From: Notospermus geniculatus
Lineage: Eukaryota > Nemertea > Pilidiophora > Heteronemertea > Lineidae
Direction: 5' to 3'
DNA: 64,000 nucleotides
Assembly: GCA_002633025.1 (NCBI GenBank)
Contig: NMRB01000612.1
Span: 150,003 to 214,002, forward strand
Shown: piece after piece, positions 1 to 9,879 of the stretch
How the letters are laid out: every line of letters begins with the position of its first letter
Numbering within the stretch: position 1 is the first letter of the stretch
Translations under genes and position numbers: made by a program
The notes under the pieces: generated by a model
What the model was told of the DNA's origin: nothing
What the model saw: only the letters and a program-made list of their open reading frames with translations
Databases searched by the model: none

Positions 1-929
1 CGGCCACCAGAATTAGGCCTACCGGTACTCAGCACAAAGCCAAGTGCCCCCTCTAGTGACAAAACATGGAATTATCATAGCTGTGATCATGTACGTATGC
101 ACCAGTATATAAATTCATCTGACCAATAAAATAGACATCTTTTTATAAATCATTTATCTCGAAAACAGGCTGTTGACTTTGGGCTGAAAATTTCAAGGAA
201 TAACAGCCTCTGACAACTTCCATGATTACTTTACTATTACCAAGATTTTCAACAAAATGACATTATTTACTGAAAACCCCCATTCCCTGAATATTTGAGT
301 AAACGTTTATCATCTCAAAAAATTCACTAAGGCTATTCTCTGTTTGAAGCACAAAAATCCCACCCTAGATGCCCATTCCTACCAGCTTTCAATTCCTAAT
401 CAGACTGGAAAATGCCCATTATCGACAGCAGAATGTTCATTCGCCACAAAAAGCTGAAAATATTTACAATTTGACCCCTGCAACACCCTTGAATAACCGT
501 GATCAATTGCAGGATTTGGGAGGTCAGAATGAGACAATAGTAGGCCCGCACTAAAGTCAGTAGAGTGGAAATCTGCCTTTTCTGAAATCAGATCAGTAGA
601 AAAGGGTCAGTTTCCAAAGAGGTCAGTTTCCAATAAAATAGAGGCCTTTCAAAAGGGACTACAGAAATTCCATGTTTGCAGTGGTCAACAGACTGTTCTG
701 TAAGCACATTACTCTGGATGTGCCCAGGCAGTGTGTTCAGACACAATTTGCCCTTACACTTCAACTTAGGCACTAGCTGTTGGACAAGACAGAGCCAAGA
801 CAGGCAGTAAGACAGGAAGGAAAAGTATCGTTTGACTGCGACTACAGTACTGGAATGCCACCTATAAACGGTAAGTGGAACAAGTTTAGAATCCTCGATC
901 AGTGCCCAAAAAGGTCATCGATTGACGGA
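1..929. other. No gene or clear element recognised
   Basis: AT-rich, no splice-supported coding signal. Short open frames at 369-554 and 588-773 have no recognisable protein features. Confidence 0.5.
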
Positions 930-959
930 ATAAGCCGCATTGTACAATAGGATTTCCAT

Positions 960-1412
960 AGGCTCCTTTCAAAAGTCTGCCATTTGCGCTGAGGGTAAAA
1001 ACATATGGGAAAATGCATTAAGTTTTGCCAGAAATTGCAGAAATAACTGGCAGAAACGCTTGAAATTTGGCAGACATGCTACAAGGGCCAATTCACTGAG
1101 AAGTGTGAGAAAAGATTTGGTGTCATCGCTAAATTTTTCAAGAAATTGGTGATTTTCTACACCTGAACAATAGGTGGATTAACAGACACTTTAAACCTTC
1201 TATTGTTCAGTTGAAGAAAAATGCAGAAATCTTCAAAAATTTATCGATGACACCCAATTTTTTTTCACACATTTCTCAATGAATTGGCCCTCATAACATG
1301 TCTACCAAATTTCAAGCGTTTCTGGCAATTTCTGCAATTCTGGCAAAATTTAAGGCATTTTTGCATTCGTTTTTACCCTTGGCGCCGAAAGGGCCGACTT
1401 TCGAAAGGGGCC
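960..1412. mobile_element. Foldback element (GGCCCCTTTCGAAAG family), copy 1
   Basis: The two arms pair over most of their length: 'aaaatgcattaa..tttgccagaaattgcag' on the left against its complement on the right, closing with GACTTTCGAAAGGGGCC. Copies lie at 1681-2106 and 22584-22998. Confidence 0.75.
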
Positions 1413-2290
1413 TATTGTGTGCCATGGAGTGCGTCACTTCCGAGTGGGTATTCTAAAGTTTAGCCATTGTAGCTCATTCTGAACCCCCAAGAGGTTTCAA
1501 TAAGGTATATTTTGTACACGAGAGTCAGTAATCGTCCGTTTGCTAAATCAAACAGATTTGAGACTCGAGTCCATCAATATATATACTGAATTTCCAAAAA
1601 ATTGGATGAAAAATTTGATCGTGTACAGTGGGCATAAGCCGCATTGTACAATAGGATTTCCATTGTGTGCCATGGAGTACAGGCCCCTTTCGAAAGTCGG
1701 CCATTTTGGCGCCAAGGGTAAAAACAAATGGGAAAATGCATTAAATTTTGCCAGAAATTGCAGAAATAACCGTCAGAAACGCTTGAAATTTGGCAGACAT
1801 GTTATGAGGGCCAATTGAGAAATGTGTGAAAAAAAATTGGGTGTCATCGTTCAATTTTTGAAGATTTCTGCATTTTTCTTCAACTGAACAATATTGTTCA
1901 GGTGTGGAAAATCACCAATTTCTGGAAAAATTTACCGATGATTCCCAATTTTTTCTCAGACTGCTCAATGGTTTGGCCATCACCACATTTCTGCCAAATT
2001 TCAAGCGTTTCTGGCAGTTATTTCTGCAATTTCTGGCAAAACTTAATGCATTTTCCCATTTGTTTTTACCCTCGCCGCCCAAATGGCCGACTTTCGAAAG
2101 CGGCCTGTAGGATTTCCATTGTGTGCCATGGAGTGCGTCACTTCCGAGTGGGGATTCTAAAGTTTAGCCATTGTAACTCATTCTGAACCCCCAAGTGGTT
2201 TCAATAAGGTATATTTTGTACACGAGAGTCAGTAATCGTCCGTTTGCTAAATCAAACAGATTTGAGACTCGAGTCCATCAATATATATTA
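1413..2290 (+). repeat. Direct repeat pair around foldback copy 2
   Basis: The ~175-bp segment starting 'tgtgccatggagtgcgtcac' and ending 'gagtccatcaatatatat' occurs at about 1415-1583 and 2118-2290, so a ~700-bp unit including the foldback appears duplicated. Confidence 0.7.
1681..2106. mobile_element. Foldback element (GGCCCCTTTCGAAAG family), copy 2
   Basis: Begins AGGCCCCTTTCGAAAGTCGG and ends CCGACTTTCGAAAGCGGCCT. Flanked on both sides by ~175-bp direct repeats (1413-1583 and 2113-2290). Confidence 0.8.
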
Positions 2291-3056
2291 TAATAAGATA
2301 GTACATACTTTCACCAATTTCTATACACCATTTAACATACATGTACACAAGTAAGCAATATGTACAAGCTAGCATAATAATGCATGTATATCTTGAAATG
2401 TACAGGTATAATATATTACATGTACAGGTATAATAGCCCGAGTTTCAGTAATGAGAAAATATAAATAAAATTTACAAGCTACATCGAAAGTCAAATTTCA
2501 TGGCGAATCTCGCGCCCGGTTGGACGTGGTAGTAATGTGGGGCCATTCAATTTCCCTTTAGATGTAGCATAGTCGTTTTTTTAGCAACACGATTCTTCAT
2601 TCTGTACAAATTCATAAATCATACCAAGTTTAAACCTGGCAAAATTGCTTTTTTTGTTTGCAACATTCTTTAGCGAGAAAAAATTGTACATTTAATGTAC
2701 TGAAAAAACACCAATCTCGGCTGTTTTTCCCCAACGCACAACCTCAACAAATTCAGATCATTTTACAAAAGTGACATCGACTGGCCGTAATTAATATGAC
2801 ATACGGTGCTGCCACCACTATAAATGCAACATGTAACTTCTCAACGAGGACATACAACACTGATTTGCACCTGTACAGAGTTTATAATATTAGTGTCACA
2901 ATACGCCGCCACATCGCAATGTCTTAGGTTTACGATATTATACACAGGGGCCGCTAAACGGACCCGAGATATTACGCCACTTGAGGGGTAGGCCTACTTT
3001 ATTCGAAGTACCCTAGATTCCTTATCATTTTTCCAGGCCAACAAGATATGAGTTCA

Positions 3057-3461
3057 GGGTTCCTGCAGCCTGTGGAGCACCAAATTTAAGACCTTTTTAA
3101 GACTTTTTAAGACCAAGTATCGGCAAAATTTAAGACCTATTTTCTTCTAAATGAAGCCCCCGAACATCCCTGGAAGGGTTTCCGCAAGGGAAGAATGACA
3201 GGGATCGACATGGCCAAGAAAGTGGGTAGGCTACTTGGGCGGGGGGGTCTCCCCCAGAAAAATTTTGATTTTAAGAAGCCCGGAGATGCGATTTCCTGAC
3301 ATCTCCTGCAAATTTTTTACAACTGTCTTGATATGAAATTTAAGACCTTTTTAAGACCTTCCCACAGAAATTATCATATTTAAGACTTTTTAAGGCCTTG
3401 AAAATGGAAGTGCCAAATTTAAGACTTTTTAAGACTTTTTAAGACCTTGCAGGAACCCTGT
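3057..3461. mobile_element. hAT-like MITE (CAGGGTTCCTGCA ends), present only in copy A
   Basis: Ends CAGGGTTCCTGCA / TGCAGGAACCCTG; interior repeats 'tttaagactttttaagacc'. Copy B has the unoccupied site (gatatgagttgaacac). The flanks show an imperfect 8-bp duplication (TATGAGTT / TA-GAGTT), fitting hAT. Confidence 0.85.
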
Positions 3462-3489
3462 AGAGTTGAACACTAACAGTGCAGGTGCA

Positions 3490-3605
3490 GGCCTTTCATT
3501 TTGAGGTGCGCTAAAATGTGCATGTGCCTCGCAGACAATAGAATTTCTATTGTTTGCGAGGCACATGCACATTTTAGCGTGCCTCAAAAGGAAAGGCCTG
3601 AGGTG
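3490..3605. repeat. Near-perfect palindrome, copy A
   Basis: 'aaaatgtgcatgtgcctcgc' and its complement meet around 3545 ('agaatttct' centre). The same palindrome is in copy B at about 6672-6790. Confidence 0.85.
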
Positions 3606-3625
3606 GTGGCGGTATCCATCCAAAA

Positions 3626-3783
3626 CAGGGGCGGATCCAGGATTTGGGAAAAGAGGGGGCGCCTGTGCTAGGAACATTGAAATCTGTGCCAAATTCCATA
3701 AATATAATTTCACGGTCGGTTTTACAGATTTGTTGGCCAAAAGGGGGGATGTGCCTGGAGCGCCCCCTCTGGATCCACGCCTG
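3626..3783. mobile_element. MITE of the CAGG.GCGGATCC family, copy A
   Basis: Ends CAGGGGCGGATCCAGG and CTCTGGATCCACGCCTG. Interior 'ttggccaaaagggggg'. Confidence 0.8.
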
Positions 3784-3961
3784 CAAAATTTACTGTGAGC
3801 AAAACCTGACTTGCACTGAACCAACTCCTTCACTGAACCAACTCCTGGCCAAATGTAATACTGAGTCACAGTAAGTACATAAGTCATCAATAGCTTACGC
3901 ACGGAAGCCAGTCAGGGCTCCGTATCCAGTTAAAATCTCAAGCAAGCATTCCTGTGAGTTG

Positions 3962-4565
3962 GTTAGGCCTCGTTCACACCAGCACGCGTAGGGCGTATAG
4001 TGTAAAGCGTATAGCGTAAAAATACTTCAGCTTGAATCAATGAGCTGTTCACATGACTAGTGTCAAGGGCGTATGCGTATAACCTATAGCGTTAAGTAAC
4101 GCGCCCAAATACCTCTGTAGTATTTTTACACGCCTTAACGCGCGACGCTTGGGGATTTCGACGGAAAACACCTGTGATGACATCACTTCTCTGACCTCCG
4201 TGCTGAAGGAATCGTCACCGTATCTTCTTTGAAACCACCAACTGTGTGGCCATATAGAGGCCTTGCAATGACGTCATCCTTGCGGCCATGCTGGAGGGCA
4301 CAGGCCTTGACAGGGCGCAGAGGTGTGACGTGACCTGTGTGAAATGCGCCACGCCGTTGTTTGACGTAACGTCATTGGGACATGCACGGCTCATTTTGCT
4401 GCGCCTCTGCAGCATGTGCCCCCCAGCATGATTGCTTGTGACGTCATTTGCAAGGCCTCTATATACGCACTACGTGTGAACACGTCACTGAAGTCGCTAA
4501 CGTGTCGCGTTAATGCGGTACGCTCTACGCTATACGCCCTATGCGTGCCCGTGTGAACAAGGCCT
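3962..4565. mobile_element. Harbinger-like foldback element, present only in copy A
   Basis: Ends GGCCTCGTTCACACC and GTGTGAACAAGGCC, subterminal 'agggcgtata' words. Flanks TTA / TCA suggest a 3-bp duplication. Copy B reads straight through (gttggttaagaacttg). An inner palindrome around 'atagaggccttgcaatgacgt' suggests a nested element. Confidence 0.8.
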
Positions 4566-4989
4566 CAAGAACTTGTACAATACAAGCACAATTTAAGAAA
4601 ACCCCAAACAGTGGAACCAGAAATATCTATAGTATTATGAGTCATGGATACCAACTCAATATCACCAGAATTTCAACCATTAACATTCAACCATTAAAGA
4701 GTATTTTCTGAAAACTGTCACACCATTTTCTATTGAACGTGGAAATGTGAAACTGTACCTTTATAACAAAAGTAGTAAGAACATTAACTCTCAATTATCT
4801 TATGTAATACTGGAAACATACTGAAACTTAACGCAGAGTAAGTTTGTTCCGTCGAAAAAGCGGACAGGGGTTGTTGCTCTTTCCAAAATTGGGTAGGCAT
4901 AGATCATTGCGAAAATTGTCTGAAAGAAGAGCATGCTCCCTCCCCTGATGTTCAAAGCTGAATCACAATTTCAGTCCATCTAACACGGT

Positions 4990-5165
4990 TGGCGTCAAAC
5001 AAAACAGTATTGTCAATCAAACAAGGGATTCAATCAAACCAGGGGTGTCAATCATACAAGGGCCGTCAATCAAAACGGGTGTCAATCAACAACGGGATGT
5101 CAATTAAGACAGGGGGTGTCAATCAAACAAGGGAAGTCAATCAAAATAGAGATGTCAATAGACCG
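4990..5165 (+). repeat. Minisatellite, ~17-bp unit (gtcaatcaaacaaggg), copy A
   Basis: About ten imperfect units of 'gtcaatcaaaacagggg'. Counterpart in copy B at about 8388-8562. Confidence 0.85.
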
Positions 5166-5750
5166 TTCTCAAATTGACGTAAACGACAAAGATCTGCGCA
5201 CTTCCGCCGAAATCTCAACCACAACCTTGGTTTGAAACTGAATGACATAACACAGACAACCCCACGACAGGGACGTCGAAGACGTTGCATCAGACTCGAC
5301 CATTGCTGAATCGTGGATGGCGTCACGTCACCCGGTTTCAAATCGAGGTTCTGGTTGAGATTTCGGCTGAAGTGCGCAGATCTGCGATTTCAAGAATGAT
5401 CTATTAAAACATCTGGAAAACACGGGCAATACCAGCATTGAGGATTAAAGAACTAATAAACAAACATAAAGGAGGGAAAAACAGACACATAAACCTAGCA
5501 ACTCGCAGTGTTGAATTAAAAAGACATTCAAATAACGAGAAATTATCTAAAACGAGAAATTAGCTAATATTAGACGATTTAAGAATCTAAAATGCCTTTC
5601 CTGATTCAGGAAAAGTACAAGTATGGCACAATGAAGTAATCAATATAGTTTGTTCAACTGCTTTTTCTGTTTGGGGGCATTTTTTCCAGAAATGCCCTGT
5701 CAAAATGATATCTCTATCAGTGTGGCTAGCAGCCATCCCCGATTGTTGCC

Positions 5751-5852
5751 NNNNNNNNNNNNNNNNNNNNNNNNNNNNNNNNNNNNNNNNNNNNNNNNNN
5801 NNNNNNNNNNNNNNNNNNNNNNNNNNNNNNNNNNNNNNNNNNNNNNNNNNNN
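5751..5852. other. Assembly gap (102 N)
   Basis: Run of N between the two copies of the large direct repeat. Frames read across it are meaningless. Confidence 1.
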
Positions 5853-6811
5853 TCAAACAGATTTGAGACTCGAGTCCATCAATATATATTATAATAAGAT
5901 AGTACATACTTTCACCAATTTCTATACACCATTTAACATACATGTACACAAGTAAGCAATATGTACAAGCTAGCATAATAATGCATGTATATCTTGAAAT
6001 GTACAGGTATAATATATTACATGTACAGGTATAATAGCCCGAGTTTCAGTAATGAGAAAATATAAATAAAATTTACAAGCTACATCGAAAGTCAAATTTC
6101 ATGGCGAATCTCGCGCCCGGTTGGACGTGGTACTACATGTGGGGCCATTCAATTTCCCTTTAGATGTAGCATAGTCGTTTTTTAGCAACACGATTCTTCA
6201 TTCTGTACAAATTCATAAATCATACCAAGTTTAAACCTGGCAAAATTGCTTTTTTTGTTTGCAACATTCTTTAGCGAGAAAAAATTGTACATTTAATGTA
6301 CTGAAAAAACACCAATCTCGGCTGTTTTTCCCCAACGCACAACCTCAACAAATTCAGATCATTTTACAAAAGTGACATCGACTGGCCGTAATTAATATGA
6401 CATACGGTGCTGCCACCTATAAATGCAACATGTAACTTCTCAACGAGGACATACAACACTGATTTGCACCTGTACAGAGTTTATAATATTAGTGTCACAA
6501 TACGCCGCGACATCGCAATGTCTTATGTTTACGATATTATACACAGGGGCCGCTAAACGGACCCGAGATATTACGCCACTTGAGGGGTAGGCCTACTTTA
6601 TTCAAAGTACCCTAGATTCCTTATCATTTTTCCAGGCCAACAAGATATGAGTTGAACACTAACAGTGCAGGTGCAGGCCTTTCCTTTGGAGGCGCGCTAA
6701 AATGTGCATGTGCCTCGCAGACAATAGAATTTCTATTGTTTGCGAGGCACATGCACATTTTAGTGCGCCTCAAAAGGAAAGGCCTGAGATGGTGGCGGTA
6801 TCCATCCAAAA

Positions 6812-6962
6812 CAGGGGCGGATCCAGGATTTGGGAAAAGAGGGGGCACCATGTACTAGGAACATTAAATCTGTGCCAAATTCCACAATTTTAAAGTCGGT
6901 TTTACAGATCTGTTGGCCAAAAGGGGGGATGTGCCTGGAGGGCCCCTCTGGATCCATGCCTG
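6812..6962. mobile_element. MITE of the CAGG.GCGGATCC family, copy B
   Basis: Allelic or duplicated counterpart of 3626-3783 with small differences. Confidence 0.8.
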
Positions 6963-7092
6963 CAAAATTTTCTGTGAGCAAAACCTGCCGATTTTACAAG
7001 CAAACCCATCTCACTGCACTAACTCCTGGCCAAGTGTAATACTGAGTCACAGTAAGTACATCATATCTCATCAATCCACGTAAGCCAGTCAG

Positions 7093-7903
7093 GCCGAATC
7101 GGTCAATGTCATCCTGGGTATTAACAGAAATATACCCAGGTTCAATGTCGTCCCACAAAACTATACCCTGGTTATAATTCGATGTACAAAAGTATACCCA
7201 GTACCGCTGTTTTGAGCCTAGGTACGAGTTAGGAACGGATCTCGCGTGATCAACAGGACCGTGCGTGATTGGTACTTCTGTCGTATACCTGGGCGGCATG
7301 TTTGTGACAAATGCGTGAATTGAAAACATGTTTTTCGACTTGTCATGCCTGTGGTCGTGTGACATTTGCGAGAACAATATCGTCTTCAGGTGCTGTATCC
7401 AATCCTGGCTACACTTTTGTCGATCAAACTACACCCAGGGTATAGTTTTGTGCGACGACATTGACGCTGGGTATATTTCTGTTATACCCAGGATGACATT
7501 AGAGAGGTTGCGCAGCGGCCCGACTCCGACTTTAATTCCGAGAATGATTTGCAGTCCACTATGGACATCCTTGATAAAAACGATAGAAGTTTTCAATTCG
7601 TCAAACACCATAAATTGAAGGCAGAAAAATTTGGCCTTATAAATCGGAAGTGCGGATAAATAATGAATATTGAAGTCGTAATCCTAGTCGTTACGACTTG
7701 AAACACGACTATAACACATTGCAATTTATGTGCACTTCCGATTATGAGTCAAAATTATCCTGCCACAAAGTTATGGCATTTTACGATTTGCAAACGTCTA
7801 TCAAATCGTTTTTATCATGGATGTCAATAGCGGACTGCAATTCATTCTGGTAGTTGAAGCCGGAGTCGGAAAGCTGCGCAACCTCTGTATTAACCGATTC
7901 GGC
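7093..7903. mobile_element. Mutator-like element, present only in copy B (811 bp)
   Basis: Ends GCCGAATCGGT / ACCGATTCGGC, flanked by a perfect 9-bp direct repeat GCCAGTCAG (7084-7092 and 7904-7912). Copy A shows the unoccupied site with one GCCAGTCAG. Nine-base duplications are typical of Mutator superfamily elements. The inside carries a second long hairpin (about 7500-7885). No transposase. Confidence 0.88.
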
Positions 7904-8387
7904 GCCAGTCAGGGCTCCGCATCCAGTTAAAATCTCAAGCAAGCATTCCTGTGTGAGTTGGTTAAGAACTTGTTCATTACAAGTGCAATTTAAGGAAACC
8001 CCTAACAGCGGAACCAGAAGTACCTAATATGAGTCATGGATACCAACTCAATATCACCAGAATTTCAACCATTAACATTCAACCATTAAGAGTATTTTCT
8101 GAAAACTGTCACACCATTTTCTATCGAATGTGGTAATGTGAAACTGTACCTTTATAACAAAAGTAGTAAGAACATTAACTCTCAATTATCTTATGTAATA
8201 CTGGAAACATACTGAAACTTAACGCAGAGTAAGTTTGTTCCGTCGAAAAAGCGGATAGGGGTTGTTGCTCTTTCCAAAATTGGGTAGGCATAGATCATTG
8301 CGTGCAAAAATTGGCTGAAAGAAGAGCATGCCCCCTCCCCTGATGTTCAAAGCTGAATCACAATTTCAGTCCATCTAACACGGTTGG

Positions 8388-8562
8388 CGTCAAACAAAAC
8401 AGTATTGTCAATCAAACAAGGGATTCAATCAAACCAGGGGTGTCAATCATACAAGGGCCGTCAATCAAAACGGGTGTCAATCAACAACGGGATGTCAATT
8501 AAAACAGGGGTGTCAATCAAACAAGGGAAGTCAATCAAAATAGAGATGTCAATAGACCGTTC
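8388..8562 (+). repeat. Minisatellite, ~17-bp unit, copy B
   Basis: Same array as 4990-5165, almost unchanged in unit number. Confidence 0.85.
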
Positions 8563-9189
8563 TCAAATTGATAAAGATCTGCGCACTTCCGCCGAAATCT
8601 CACCCGGTTTCAAATCGAGGTTCTGGTTGAGATTTCGGTGGAAGTGTGCAGATCTGCGAATTCGAGAATGATCTATTAAAACATCCGGAAACACGGGCAA
8701 TACCAGCATTGAAGATTAAAGAACTAATAAACAAACATAAAGAAGGGAAAAAACAGACACATAAACCTAGCAACTCGCAGTGTTGAATTAAAAAGACATT
8801 CAAATAACGAGAAATTATCTAAAACGAGAAATTAGCTAATATTAGACGATTTAAGAATCTAAAATGCCTTTCCTGATTCAGGAAAAGTACAAGTATGGCA
8901 CAATGAAGTAATCAATATAGTTTGTTCAACTGCTTTTTCTGTTTGGGGGCATTTTTTCCAGAAATGCCCTGTCAAAATTATATCTCTATCAGTGTGGCTA
9001 GCAGCCATCCCCGATTGTTGCCTTGAAAATCAAACTTGATGCATGCCCTCTGGTGGGAACATCACACACTGAAAGTGGATTTTTCTTCCCCCAAGAATAC
9101 TTCATTTTCGGACCACAACGAAGTTTGGTTTATATCCTGACGTATCAGTCCACGGCCACCAACGCCTCAGGTTCAGCCCTGGGCCGACT

Positions 9190-9306
9190 GCCAAGAAACT
9201 CCGATAGCACTAACAGTGCCTAACACTAACAGAGAGGTATGCAATGCCTTTTACCATTGCAGAATTTCTCTGTTAGGCCCTGTTAGCGCTATCGGAGTTT
9301 CTTGGC
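9190..9306. repeat. Hairpin element
   Basis: GCCAAGAAACTCCGATAGC pairs with GCTATCGGAGTTTCTTGGC; 117 bp in all. Confidence 0.8.
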
Positions 9307-9316
9307 GTTCGGCTCG

Positions 9317-9396
9317 GTTTCATAAAGTGGCTTTAAGCTTATGGTACCATTAAATCAATGCACTTTCCATTAGCTTAAAGTCACTTTATAAAACAG
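9317..9396. repeat. Hairpin element
   Basis: 'tttcataaagtg.ctttaagct' pairs with 'agcttaaagtcactttataaaa'. Directly follows the previous hairpin. Confidence 0.75.
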
Positions 9397-9740
9397 GCCC
9401 CTGGTCTTTGCAAATTGTTAAAGGTCTTTGGAAATTGAAGTATCAGTCCCATAACCTCACAGTCCAAACATAACGACTAATCGACATCATTCAATTCGAA
9501 ATGTCGCGTCGTTGTAGGACGGGGAACGGGGATACCAAACAGTATTGAGATGGGACAAATCACTGCTAGCACATACAAGTCTTAGCACGGTTTCACCAGA
9601 TTCGGAACTCTCTTTAAACAAATCTTTCACTCTATTTTATACAATTTTCACTTTTCTTAAAAAATTTACGTGTCCTAGCTTGATTACATGAGAAAATTAC
9701 TATCGTAATTCATGAGGCCTCGCTCCTGAGTCTCCTTGCG
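9397..9740. other. 3' flank of MBD5/6
   Basis: Downstream of the MBD5/6 stop on the minus strand. Presumably 3'UTR; no canonical poly(A) signal or other feature recognised. Confidence 0.5.
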
Positions 9741-9879
9741 TCATCTTTTTTTCGCCTTCTTTGCTTTTTGTTGAAATTTTGCCTGGTTTTTCACGTCGAG
9801 GTCCTGGGAGGCCTGACGGTCGAGTTCCATCATGGCCTCCTGGATGGCTGCCTCTAGGTTCGAGTTCATCTTACGACCC
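9741..9879 (-). CDS. MBD5/6: MBD5/6 exon 7: basic C-terminal tail and stop
   Basis: 139 nt, acceptor tatttcag|GGGTCG. It encodes GRKMNSNLEAAIQEAMMELD, then a lysine-rich end (KAKKAKKR) and TGA at 9743-9741. GRK-xN-LEAAI-EAM-ELD is shared with vertebrate MBD5. No AATAAA is seen on the minus strand in the ~350 bases downstream, so the poly(A) site is unplaced. Confidence 0.9.

Larger units (their letters stand above)
2252..5750 (+). repeat. Large direct repeat, copy A (3499 bp)
   Basis: Near-identical to 5853-9022 apart from insertions. It starts at the base matching the first base after the gap and ends where the gap begins. Contents are repeats only. Relative to copy B it carries extra elements at 3057-3461 and about 3962-4565 and an extra ~110 bp near 5223-5335. 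Confidence 0.92.
5853..9022 (+). repeat. Large direct repeat, copy B (3170 bp)
   Basis: Second copy, beginning directly after the gap. It carries an 811-bp element (7093-7903) absent from copy A. Its last bases (gattgttgcc at 9013-9022) match the last bases of copy A before the gap, after which unique sequence follows. Confidence 0.92.

Noticed and set aside
4990-5165. CRISPR-like array
   Set aside because: Short 17-bp degenerate tandem units without unique spacers, in an animal genome; a minisatellite.
5587-5976. Frames reading through the N gap
   Set aside because: Half of each protein is unknown bases; not evidence of coding.
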